Below, one piece after another: positions 1-5,924 of a stretch of DNA of 6,508 bases; position 1 is the first letter of the stretch, and each line of letters starts with the position of its first letter. The position numbers and the translations under genes are program-made. Origin of the DNA: Clostridia bacterium. Lineage in GTDB: Bacteria; Bacillota; Clostridia; UBA1381. The stretch covers positions 1 through 6,508 of the forward strand of contig RQCD01000047.1 of assembly GCA_008668455.1 (NCBI GenBank). Direction: 5' to 3'. The notes below the pieces were generated by a model. That model was not told the origin of the DNA, did no database searches, and worked only from the letters and a program-made list of their open reading frames with translations.

Positions 1-788
1 ATGATGAGCAGCGATTGAACGAAATCGAGGAACGGCTGGACGTGATCTATCGGATCAAACGAAAATACGGCGGAGATGACTCTGCTGCCATCTCTTACCT
101 GGCGCAGGCAGAAAAAGAGCTTTCCGACCTGACCAATTCCGATGAACGGCTAAAGGAATTAGAGGAACAAAACCGAGCTTTGGAAAAGGAGCTGAGAAAA
201 ACCGCAGAAACACTCCGGAAAACCAGAGTGCATGCCGCAGAAATCCTAAGCCGGGACATCACAGCAGAGCTTTCCGACTTAGACATGAAAAACGCACGGG
301 TACGCATTTTAGCAGAACCCGGAGAATATACTAAAGAGGGCGCAGATCATGTGGCATTCCTGATTCAGACAAACCCGGGCGAGGCAGAGCAGCCGCTTGA
401 AAAAATTGCATCCGGCGGCGAGCTTTCCAGAATCATGCTTGCAGTCAAAATGATTTTGGCTGATGCTGATTCGGTGGACACTCTGATTTTTGATGAAATT
501 GATACCGGTGTTTCCGGAAGCGCTGCAAAAAGGATTGCAAAAAAGCTTTCCCTGTTAGGAAAAACAAAGCAGGTGATTTGTATCAGCCATCAGCCGCAGC
601 TTGCGGCGGCGGCTGATTCTCACTTCCGCGTGGAAAAGCAAAGCGAAAATAACCGCACTGCCACAAGGCTTACCCGGCTTAGTCCGGAGGAGCGCGTCCG
701 CGAATTAGCAAGAATTATTGACGGAGATCATATCACAGAGCTTTCTTTAGATCATGCAAGAGAGATGATAGAGGGGTATCAGAAATGA
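1..788 (+). CDS. recN: DNA repair protein RecN, C-terminal half (5' partial)
   Basis: RecN is an SMC-like ABC ATPase that acts early in recombinational repair of double-strand breaks in the cytoplasm. The frame is open from base 3 to the window edge (D-E-Q-R precede L at 15-17), so the gene is truncated by the window; about 261 residues are seen against a usual 550-570. The visible part starts with the end of the coiled-coil arm (Glu/Lys/Leu-rich, to roughly base 250). It then contains the C-terminal ATPase lobe: ABC signature SGGELSR at 411-431, Walker B plus D-loop LIFDEIDTGVSG at 483-518, and switch histidine in ISHQPQ (SHQPQ from base 585). The tail DHAREMI near 750 is typical of RecN. 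It overlaps the next gene by ATGA at 785-788, implying co-transcription. Its promoter lies outside the window. The family call is close to certain. Confidence 0.96.
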   Translation, partial: DEQRLNEIEERLDVIYRIKRKYGGDDSAAISYLAQAEKELSDLTNSDERLKELEEQNRALEKELRKTAETLRKTRVHAAEILSRDITAELSDLDMKNARVRILAEPGEYTKEGADHVAFLIQTNPGEAEQPLEKIASGGELSRIMLAVKMILADADSVDTLIFDEIDTGVSGSAAKRIAKKLSLLGKTKQVICISHQPQLAAAADSHFRVEKQSENNRTATRLTRLSPEERVRELARIIDGDHITELSLDHAREMIEGYQK

Positions 789-1180
789 AAGAAACCGGAA
801 AGGTGATACAAGCAACCGAAAAAACAGCGACCGTTCAGCTGACGCGGCAGTCTGCCTGCGGTGGAAACTGCGCCAGCTGCGGTGTATGTCCTTATCAGAC
901 GACAGAGATGACCTTAGCAAATACACTCGGCGCAAGACCAGGAGATACAGTCGAGATAGAGCTGAACACAAACAAAGTGTATCAGGCAGCATTTCTCGTC
1001 TATATTCTGCCGCTTGTCTGTTTCTTTTTTGCCTATTTTCTGTGCAGCTATTTCTGTACACCGGAAAATTTCTGCATTCTTGCCGGACTGCTTGCGGCGG
1101 CAGCCTGCTTTCTGATCATCCGGCATTGGTCAAAAAAGAAAACAAAAAATTATATGCCGCATATGGAAAGAATCCTATAA
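785..1180 (+). CDS. RseC/MucC-family (SoxR-reducing-system type) small membrane protein
   Basis: This 131-residue protein has the layout of the RseC/MucC family. A short N-terminal beta-rich domain carries a cysteine cluster (C25, C29, C32, C35; CGGNCASCGVC), followed by the segment with PGDTVEIEL. Two membrane helices follow at about residues 65-88 and 96-113, and the tail is basic. In proteobacteria, RseC family members work with the Rsx/Rnf electron-transfer complex to reduce SoxR, or modulate the RseB/sigma-E system. In Clostridia the role is not established, so I give no symbol. The cysteines suggest metal or Fe-S binding, or thiol redox, on a membrane-anchored domain. The start is supported by GAGGGG at 771-776, 8 nt before the ATG, and by the ATGA overlap with recN. 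The gene ends directly at the terminator hairpin. Family is fairly sure; function is open. Confidence 0.85.
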   Translation: MKETGKVIQATEKTATVQLTRQSACGGNCASCGVCPYQTTEMTLANTLGARPGDTVEIELNTNKVYQAAFLVYILPLVCFFFAYFLCSYFCTPENFCILAGLLAAAACFLIIRHWSKKKTKNYMPHMERIL

Positions 1181-1222
1181 CCAAAAATCCTGCATAGAAC
1201 AAAGCTATGCAGGATTTTTGGT
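1180..1222. terminator. Bidirectional intrinsic terminator between convergent genes
   Basis: An uninterrupted inverted repeat pairs 1180-1197 with 1205-1222 (18 bp) around a 7-nt loop (AACAAAG). Its core TCCTGCATAG / CTATGCAGGA is flanked by an A5 tract on the left and a T5 tract on the right, so each strand reads as GC-containing stem followed by a U tract. This is the usual form of a terminator that serves both directions. It sits between the convergent rseC-like gene, whose TAA is at 1178-1180, and the HAD phosphatase gene, whose stop codon lies inside the right arm. Confidence 0.88.
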
Positions 1223-2002
1223 ATAATCCTCAAATATTGTTTGTATATTCTGATAAACTGCCTCCGGCTGAATTTCACTTTTTTTCAGCTCCTCCGCGTT
1301 TGTTTCTCCGCTCAGCACCAGAATCGTACTGATTCCGGCATTCACACCGCATGCGATGTCTGTGTACAGGCGGTCGCCGATCAAAACGGCATCTTCTTTC
1401 CGAAATCCGAATTTAGAAATCGCAAGAAGCGGCATTTCCGGCTCCGGTTTCCCGATAAATTTCGGTCGTCTGCCGGTTGCCCGGAACAGCATTTCCGACA
1501 CCGAGCCGCAGTCCGGGACAAATCCGTACCAAGTGGGGCAGACCCAGTCCGGATTTGTCGCGATAAAATCTACGCCCCGGTTTAAGAGAATACAGGCATC
1601 CTCCAGCTTTTGAAACGTTAATTCCGTATCAAAGCCGATACAAAGACAGTCAATATCCTCCGAAATCTCCGCCGTAACCGGAAATCCGGCAATCCGGAGC
1701 TGTTCCCGGAACGACGCTGTTCCAAATGCATATATATGATGATATTGCTTTTGGGCAAGAAATTGAATCAGCGCATCGGTTGAGGTCAGATAATCCTCCT
1801 GGCTTGTGAAAACTCCCATGTTTGAAAGCTTTTCGATATATGCGCTTGTGCTTTTGGAGGAATTATTGGTAAGAAACACATAACGTCCTCCGTTTTTCCG
1901 GACGGCAGACAAAAAATCGAGCGTTCCCTCAAACAGGGTCTGATCTAAATAAATTGTTCCGTCCATATCCAGCAAAAACAGCTTTTTCTTTTGCAGATTC
2001 AT
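1205..2002 (-). CDS. HAD superfamily subfamily IIA phosphatase (NagD/AraL/PGP-like)
   Basis: This 265-residue cytoplasmic protein has all four HAD motifs: I, DMDGT (nucleophile D12, acid/base D14); II, TNNSS (45-49); III, K185 in GKPEP; IV, GDRLYTD (D210, D215). The large C2-type cap between motifs II and III includes ATNPD (148-152) and the FVPDCGSV segment, diagnostic of subclass IIA. Characterised relatives include NagD, AraL, p-nitrophenylphosphatases and the eukaryotic phosphoglycolate/glycerol-3-phosphate phosphatase. The start ATG at 2002 overlaps the stop of the upstream DUF1667 gene (ATGA, 1999-2002) and has GGAGG at 2010-2014, 7 nt away. It is the last gene of the glycerol-3-phosphate operon, so a role on glycerol-3-phosphate, dihydroxyacetone phosphate or a toxic side product is an inference. 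Its last residues KNPA and TAG stop are encoded by one arm of the terminator. The fold and class are sure; the substrate is not. Confidence 0.92.
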   Translation of the reverse strand: MNLQKKKLFLLDMDGTIYLDQTLFEGTLDFLSAVRKNGGRYVFLTNNSSKSTSAYIEKLSNMGVFTSQEDYLTSTDALIQFLAQKQYHHIYAFGTASFREQLRIAGFPVTAEISEDIDCLCIGFDTELTFQKLEDACILLNRGVDFIATNPDWVCPTWYGFVPDCGSVSEMLFRATGRRPKFIGKPEPEMPLLAISKFGFRKEDAVLIGDRLYTDIACGVNAGISTILVLSGETNAEELKKSEIQPEAVYQNIQTIFEDYTKNPA

Positions 2003-2346
2003 ATAAAAACCTCCGCCGTTGCAACTAAGTTACTTCCGTAAAGATTTTCAAGAAGAATATCCCCCGGCTTTACCGGTGTTCTGACCGTCAGCTTTTTCAT
2101 TACTGCCATACAGTCTAAAACATGCTCCTTTGGAATCGGGTGGTCGGTTTTGACCGGGATTCTTGATCCGTATTCCGACCGAACGGTTGATGTCACCGTC
2201 CGCATCGGATGGGTACACTCATTTTTTGCATATTCCGCACCGCGCGGACAGCTGTTTCCGAAAACCGCTGAAACCTTTCCCTGATCAACCGTTACATTTA
2301 GCTGACATCCCATCGGACAGACAATACACGTTAAATTTCGTTTCAT
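1999..2346 (-). CDS. DUF1667 protein, probable Fe-S subunit of the glycerol-3-phosphate dehydrogenase set
   Basis: This 115-residue soluble protein begins with a cysteine motif C7-x2-C10-x3-C14 (CIVCPMGC), followed by C33 in the NSCPRG segment and C44. The pattern of three close cysteines and a fourth downstream before PRG resembles the [4Fe-4S] site of molybdopterin oxidoreductase N-termini, so an iron-sulfur cluster is likely though not shown by sequence alone. The C-terminal half carries HPMR (46-49) and VKPGD, seen in DUF1667 proteins. The family is typically encoded beside GlpA-like and FAD-oxidoreductase genes, as here, and is thought to replace the GlpC subunit of proteobacterial GlpABC. 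GGAGG at 2354-2358 lies 7 nt before the ATG. It overlaps both neighbours by ATGA (2343-2346 and 1999-2002). No signal peptide or membrane helix is seen. Confidence 0.9.
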   Translation of the reverse strand: MKRNLTCIVCPMGCQLNVTVDQGKVSAVFGNSCPRGAEYAKNECTHPMRTVTSTVRSEYGSRIPVKTDHPIPKEHVLDCMAVMKKLTVRTPVKPGDILLENLYGSNLVATAEVFI

Positions 2347-3581
2347 ACCGATTCCTCCAATGAAAATTTGATCGCTTTTGCACCGGTCAGCTGATCTGCT
2401 TTTAACAAAAAGCGGTTCATTTCTCCCGGCGCTGCCTTTCGGAGCTTCTTTTCCGCAATGATACGCTCTCCGTCCGTCACGACAAGGCGCGCGTTCGTAA
2501 ATACGCGGCTGACGCGGAAAAATACCGAAACGTCCTTATTTTTTGTGATTCTCTGCGGAACTGTGTAGCGAACATTTCCGTCTGTTTGTAGAGGAATCCG
2601 GCATTGCTCCTGTTCCTTTGAGGTTATGTATTCTGCGGCGGCACGTCCGGCAAGCGCAGCCTCCTCCGAAACGAAGTCCACCAAATCATGTACGTGCAAA
2701 ACATTTCCGCATGCAAACACTCCGGGAATACTGGTTTCCCGATCCTGATCGACCAGGGCGCCGCCGGTGATGGGATCTAACGAAATGCCGGCATCTCTGC
2801 TCAATTCATTTTCTGGAATCAATCCCACCGAAAGGAGAAGTGTGTCGCAAGGGATTTCTTCCTCCGTTCCCGGAATCGGTCTGCGGTTCTGATCCACCTC
2901 TGCAACCGTCACGCCTGTGATCCGCTCCTTTCCGTGAATGTCTACAACGGTATGTGAAAGCTTAAGCGGAATGTCAAAATCGTGCAGGCACTGCTCAATA
3001 TTCCGTGCCAGACCGCCGGAATAGGGCATCAGCTCACAGACTGCATGCACCCTTGCGCCCTCTAAGGTCATTCTCCGCGCCATAATTAAGCCAATATCGC
3101 CAGAGCCTAAGATCACAACATCTTTTCCGGGGAGATACCCTTTTTGGTTTACCAGCTTTTGTGCTGTTCCGGCGCTGTAGATTCCTGCCGGACGTGTTCC
3201 TGCAATGTTTAAAGCGCCGCGCGGACGCTCCCGGCATCCCATGGCTAAAATCACAGCGCCGGCATCCAATGTAAAAATCCCCTGTTCCCGGTTCATCGCC
3301 GTAATCGTCCGATCCTCGGAAATGCTTAGAACCATTGTTTCCAGAAGATAAGGAATCTGATATTTACGCACCTTTTCCACATAACGGTAAGCGTACTCCG
3401 GTCCGGTCAGCTCCTCACCAAACTGGTGCAGTCCAAAGCCGTTATGAATGCACTGCTGCAAAATCCCGCCTAAATGTGAGTCCCTCTCTATAATCAAAAG
3501 CTCACGGATTCCAGCCTCATAAGCGGCAACTGCCGCACTCATTCCGGCAGGTCCGCCGCCGATAATGACCAATTGCTTCAT
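2343..3581 (-). CDS. NAD(P)/FAD-dependent oxidoreductase, GlpB-position subunit
   Basis: This 412-residue flavoprotein has the pyridine-nucleotide-disulfide oxidoreductase layout. An N-terminal FAD dinucleotide fold (GGGPAG, residues 8-13) comes first, then a nucleotide-binding fold GSGDIG (159-164) for NAD(P)H, then the second FAD-contact motif GVFACGN (287-293) with the following helix EEAALAGRAAAEYI. A beta-rich C-terminal extension runs from about 330 to 412. Distinctive features are the LQQCIHNGFGLHQF segment with C44, near where related NADH oxidases carry a redox-active cysteine, and GCRERPRG (115-122). The gene follows the GlpA-like gene with no gap and has a strong AAAGGAGG site (GGAGG at 3590-3594, 8 nt from ATG). 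It probably takes electrons from the dehydrogenase flavin/[2Fe-2S] site and passes them to or from NAD(P); the direction cannot be read from the sequence. Confidence 0.93.
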   Translation of the reverse strand: MKQLVIIGGGPAGMSAAVAAYEAGIRELLIIERDSHLGGILQQCIHNGFGLHQFGEELTGPEYAYRYVEKVRKYQIPYLLETMVLSISEDRTITAMNREQGIFTLDAGAVILAMGCRERPRGALNIAGTRPAGIYSAGTAQKLVNQKGYLPGKDVVILGSGDIGLIMARRMTLEGARVHAVCELMPYSGGLARNIEQCLHDFDIPLKLSHTVVDIHGKERITGVTVAEVDQNRRPIPGTEEEIPCDTLLLSVGLIPENELSRDAGISLDPITGGALVDQDRETSIPGVFACGNVLHVHDLVDFVSEEAALAGRAAAEYITSKEQEQCRIPLQTDGNVRYTVPQRITKNKDVSVFFRVSRVFTNARLVVTDGERIIAEKKLRKAAPGEMNRFLLKADQLTGAKAIKFSLEESV

Positions 3582-5009
3582 TTACCCTTCCTCCTTTCCG
3601 GAAACAAAATACGATTTTCCGCCGGATTTTGTAATTTGCTCAAGCGGCAATTTTAATTCTCTTGCCAATATTTCTGCGGTGTACGGCAGGCAGAATCCGC
3701 TCTGACAGCGTCCCATGCCGGCGCGTGTCCGCCGCTTGATTCCGTCAATATCTCTTGCACCTGGATTTTGACGGATCGCGTCTATGATTTCTCCCTCTGT
3801 CACCTTTTCACACCGGCAGATGATCCTTCCATATGCCGGATTTTCCCGGATGATCTGATTTTTTGTTTCGATATCAGCCTCCCGGAATGCATGATTCGGT
3901 TTTCTGACCGGGGAAAAATCCGGATTTTCCAAAAGCTCCGCTCCGCAGTCGCGCAAAAGTCCAACCAGGTACTCTGCAATCGCCGGAGAGGCAGAAAGCC
4001 CCGGAGATTCAATTCCGGCAGCATGAATCAGACGGTTTCGATAGGAACGGAGAATAAAATCACCGGTATCTCCCACTGCACGCAGACCGCAGAATGAGGT
4101 GATTGTTTTTCGGAACGAAATTTCCGGAAGATTTTTCGCTGCCTCCTCCATCACCTTGAAAAGCCCCTCCTGCGTGGTGCTTTTATCGGTTTTATCAACC
4201 ATATCTACCGCAGTCGGTCCTGCTAAATAATTGCCGTCCACCGTCGGCGAAAGCAGGATTCCTTTTCCTTTTTCGGTCGGTGTGCGGAAGATTGTATGCT
4301 TGCTAAGCGTGCCGCATTCCTGATCTAAAAGCAGGTATTCACCGCGCCGCGGATGAATTTGAAACGAAGTGTCGCCTGCCAATGCTGCAATCTGATCGGC
4401 GTACAGTCCTGCCGCGCTGATCGCATAACGTGCTGTAACAGTTTCAGTATCAGAAGAAATCCGGACTGCATCCTCAGAGATTTCCAGTCCGCTCACCTTA
4501 AAATTCCGCTTTAATTCCACACCTTGATCCATCGCATTTCCCATTGCGGCAATGCAAAGCATGTAAGGGCAGACAATCGCGCTGGTCGGTGCATAAAGCG
4601 CACAACTTGCTTCTTGGGAAATTCCCGGCTCAAGCGCATACAGCTCTGCGCTGTCTATCATGCGCAATCCCTCCACACCGTTTTCCTTTCCCTGAGATAA
4701 AAGCATTTTAATCGTCTTTTGATCTTCTTTGGAAAACCCAATCACCAGAGATCCGTTTCTCTGATAATGTACGCCTAAATCCTTTGCCGTCTGCTCCATC
4801 ATCTGCGAGCCGCGCACATTCAGTTTCGCTTTCAGCGTTCCCGGCTTTGCGTCAAAGCCGGCATGCACAATCGCAGAATTTGCTTTGGTTGCGCCGCAGG
4901 CAACGTCATTTTCCTGCTCCAATACGCAAACGCGCAGCTGATACTTTGCAAGCTCACGCGCTGTCATTGCACCGACAATGCCTGCTCCGATGATCACAAC
5001 ATCATACAC
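3582..5009 (-). CDS. glpA: GlpA-like glycerol-3-phosphate dehydrogenase, FAD domain plus BFD-type [2Fe-2S] domain
   Basis: With a GTG start at 5009 this is 475 residues. An N-terminal DAO-type FAD fold begins at once (YDVVIIGAGIVG, glycines 8, 10, 13). The FAD/substrate domain runs to about 350 and ends with the flavin-contact HAAGIESPGLSASPA region (about 329-343). A C-terminal BFD-like [2Fe-2S] domain has cysteines at 398, 400, 435 and 440 (CRC and CQSGFC). This combination is that of GlpA, the catalytic subunit of anaerobic glycerol-3-phosphate dehydrogenase, which oxidises sn-glycerol-3-phosphate to dihydroxyacetone phosphate. No membrane segment is seen. The frame stays open to 5096, but those 29 extra codons include the promoter and leader; GGAGGG (5017-5022) sits 8 nt before the GTG. 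It is first in a four-gene operon and divergent from a DeoR-type regulator. A related 2-hydroxyacid dehydrogenase is possible, but the BFD tail and neighbours favour GlpA. Confidence 0.9.
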   Translation of the reverse strand: MYDVVIIGAGIVGAMTARELAKYQLRVCVLEQENDVACGATKANSAIVHAGFDAKPGTLKAKLNVRGSQMMEQTAKDLGVHYQRNGSLVIGFSKEDQKTIKMLLSQGKENGVEGLRMIDSAELYALEPGISQEASCALYAPTSAIVCPYMLCIAAMGNAMDQGVELKRNFKVSGLEISEDAVRISSDTETVTARYAISAAGLYADQIAALAGDTSFQIHPRRGEYLLLDQECGTLSKHTIFRTPTEKGKGILLSPTVDGNYLAGPTAVDMVDKTDKSTTQEGLFKVMEEAAKNLPEISFRKTITSFCGLRAVGDTGDFILRSYRNRLIHAAGIESPGLSASPAIAEYLVGLLRDCGAELLENPDFSPVRKPNHAFREADIETKNQIIRENPAYGRIICRCEKVTEGEIIDAIRQNPGARDIDGIKRRTRAGMGRCQSGFCLPYTAEILARELKLPLEQITKSGGKSYFVSGKEEG

Positions 5010-5017
5010 AGTCTCAC

Positions 5018-5022
5018 CCTCC
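5018..5022 (-). promoter_or_regulatory. Shine-Dalgarno that decides the GTG start of the GlpA-like gene
   Basis: On the minus strand, GGAGG here is followed by 8 nt and then GTG at 5007-5009, and the encoded protein then starts directly with the FAD fold. The upstream in-frame ATG at 5022-5024 overlaps this site and is preceded only by a T8 run with no Shine-Dalgarno. The GTG is therefore the likely start. Confidence 0.8.
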
Positions 5023-5036
5023 ATCAAAAAAAACAC

Positions 5037-5065
5037 TTTACTTTTTTGTAAATCTATTATATAAT
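5037..5065 (+). promoter_or_regulatory. Sigma-A-like promoter of the DeoR-type regulator gene
   Basis: TTTACT (5037-5042, four matches to TTGACA) and a perfect TATAAT (5060-5065) are 17 nt apart. A start near 5072 would give a leader of about 90 nt before the ATG at 5163. The -10 shares bases 5060-5061 with the opposing -10 box, so both promoters are unlikely to be occupied at once. Confidence 0.62.
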
Positions 5066-5066
5066 A
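5055..5066. repeat. 12-bp palindrome carrying both divergent -10 boxes
   Basis: TATTATATAATA is its own reverse complement. Outside it, 5052-5053 and 5068-5069 also match symmetrically, with one mismatched pair between. The symmetry follows from two overlapping TATAAT boxes. It might also be bound by the regulator, but that is not needed to explain it. Confidence 0.75.
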
Positions 5067-5085
5067 AATACGCAGGAAAACGCAA
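5056..5085 (-). promoter_or_regulatory. Sigma-A-like promoter of the glycerol-3-phosphate operon
   Basis: Read on the minus strand, TTGCGT (5080-5085) and a perfect TATAAT (5056-5061) are separated by 18 nt. The start site is expected near 5049, giving a leader of about 40 nt before the GTG. The leader contains an A6 and a T8 run but no strong stem-loop. The -10 box overlaps that of the opposing promoter. Confidence 0.7.
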
Positions 5086-5095
5086 CAATGGCGCA
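5071..5095. promoter_or_regulatory. Candidate operator: three CGCA repeats at helical spacing
   Basis: CGCA occurs at 5071, 5081 and 5092, that is 10 and 11 bp apart, each followed by an A-rich stretch, so the copies face the same side of the helix. They cover the -35 box of the operon promoter (5080-5085) and lie just downstream of the regulator's expected start site. Many DeoR-family repressors bind short direct repeats of this spacing, so this is a plausible operator for the adjacent regulator. The evidence is positional only, and four-base repeats can arise by chance. Confidence 0.35.
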
Positions 5096-5162
5096 AAAAC
5101 AGACAAAAAAATGGATTTTATGCGGAGAATGTGCAGAATCGTGCAAGGAATGGATGAGAAAT

Positions 5163-5921
5163 ATGTACGGAAATGAACGGGAAAAGGAAATTATGCGCTT
5201 GCTTCATCAAAATGAATATGTCACAGTGGAATATCTGTCAAAGAAAATTCATATCAGTCCCTCCAGCATCCGCCGGGACTTAAAGCAGTTAGAATTAAAA
5301 GGGTTAATCAACCGGAGTTACGGCGGCGCGGAGCTGAAAAATTCCGTCAACCGGCAGATACCGTTTTTTCTCCGCAGCCATCAGAATGCAAAAGAAAAAG
5401 CAATGGTCGCAGAAAAAGCGGCATCGCTTGTAAAGCCGGGAGATGTACTCTTTTTGGACAGCTCCACCAGTACCTATTTTATGTTGGAATCTCTGAAAAG
5501 CATCCGGGATATTACTGTGATCACAAACAGTCTCACCAGTATGATGCTTTGCTCAGAATACCGTATTCATTCCTTCTTTGCCGGAGGTCAGCTGAATGAG
5601 GAGAACCGGTCCTGCTGTGTCGGTGCGCAGACAGAACAGTTTATTTCCTCCATCCATGCGGATTTATGCTTTTTTTCTGTGCAGTCTCTGACTGCAGACG
5701 GCACGCTTTACGACTGCTTTGCAAATGAGATTATGCCGCGCCGTCTGATGATACAAAATTCCGAAAAAAAGGCATTTCTCTGCGACAGCAGCAAAACCGG
5801 ACACTATTCTGCTTACCGGCTGTGCAGTCTGTCCGAGCTTGATTATGTGATCAGCGATCTGCCGCTGGACGGTTATTTGGATGCCGATTATCCGAAGCTT
5901 TGTTTTCTATTAGGGGAATAA
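5163..5921 (+). CDS. DeoR/GlpR-family transcriptional repressor
   Basis: With ATG at 5163 the protein is 252 residues, the standard length. The N-terminal DeoR winged helix-turn-helix spans about 5-57, with recognition helix around ISPSSIRRDLKQLE (31-44) and the family hallmark NRSYGGAEL (50-58). The DeoRC sensor domain follows, with the phosphate-site motif LDSST (98-102), ITNSL, an AGGQLNEENRSCCVGAQ segment and CDSSKTG near the end. Such repressors usually sense a phosphorylated sugar or polyol; the divergent glycerol-3-phosphate operon makes that class of ligand likely. Start choice is not clean: AAGGA at 5145-5149 is 13 nt from this ATG but 4 nt from another in-frame ATG at 5154, and the frame is open to an ATG at 5088. 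The family's usual N-terminus favours 5163. It probably represses both divergent promoters. Confidence 0.9.
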   Translation: MYGNEREKEIMRLLHQNEYVTVEYLSKKIHISPSSIRRDLKQLELKGLINRSYGGAELKNSVNRQIPFFLRSHQNAKEKAMVAEKAASLVKPGDVLFLDSSTSTYFMLESLKSIRDITVITNSLTSMMLCSEYRIHSFFAGGQLNEENRSCCVGAQTEQFISSIHADLCFFSVQSLTADGTLYDCFANEIMPRRLMIQNSEKKAFLCDSSKTGHYSAYRLCSLSELDYVISDLPLDGYLDADYPKLCFLLGE

Positions 5922-5924
5922 AGG

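Noticed and set aside
886..1197. Long open frame overlapping the rseC-like gene in another frame
   Set aside because: No family features; it is explained as a shadow of the rseC-like gene extended into the terminator.
3596..3605. TTTCCGGAAA palindrome and many other TCCGG words through the window
   Set aside because: These are spread through coding sequence in all genes and are best explained by codon preference; no regular spacing or clustering suggesting a binding array was seen.
3768..4097. Open frames on both strands inside the GlpA-like gene
   Set aside because: They are Arg/Ser-rich shadows of a strongly recognised coding frame and have no convincing ribosome binding sites.
5026..5049. 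A6 and T8 runs in the operon leader that can pair as a CAAAAAA/TTTTTTG hairpin, and the T8 as a slippage tract
   Set aside because: The stem is almost all A-U and would be unstable. Slippage would not alter the reading frame if GTG 5009 is the start. Nothing resembles a riboswitch or attenuator.
5111..5176. 21-codon upstream ORF in the leader of the regulator gene, overlapping its start
   Set aside because: No Shine-Dalgarno precedes its ATG (A-rich stretch only) and the encoded peptide has no attenuator-like bias; chance occurrence in a 90-nt leader is likely.
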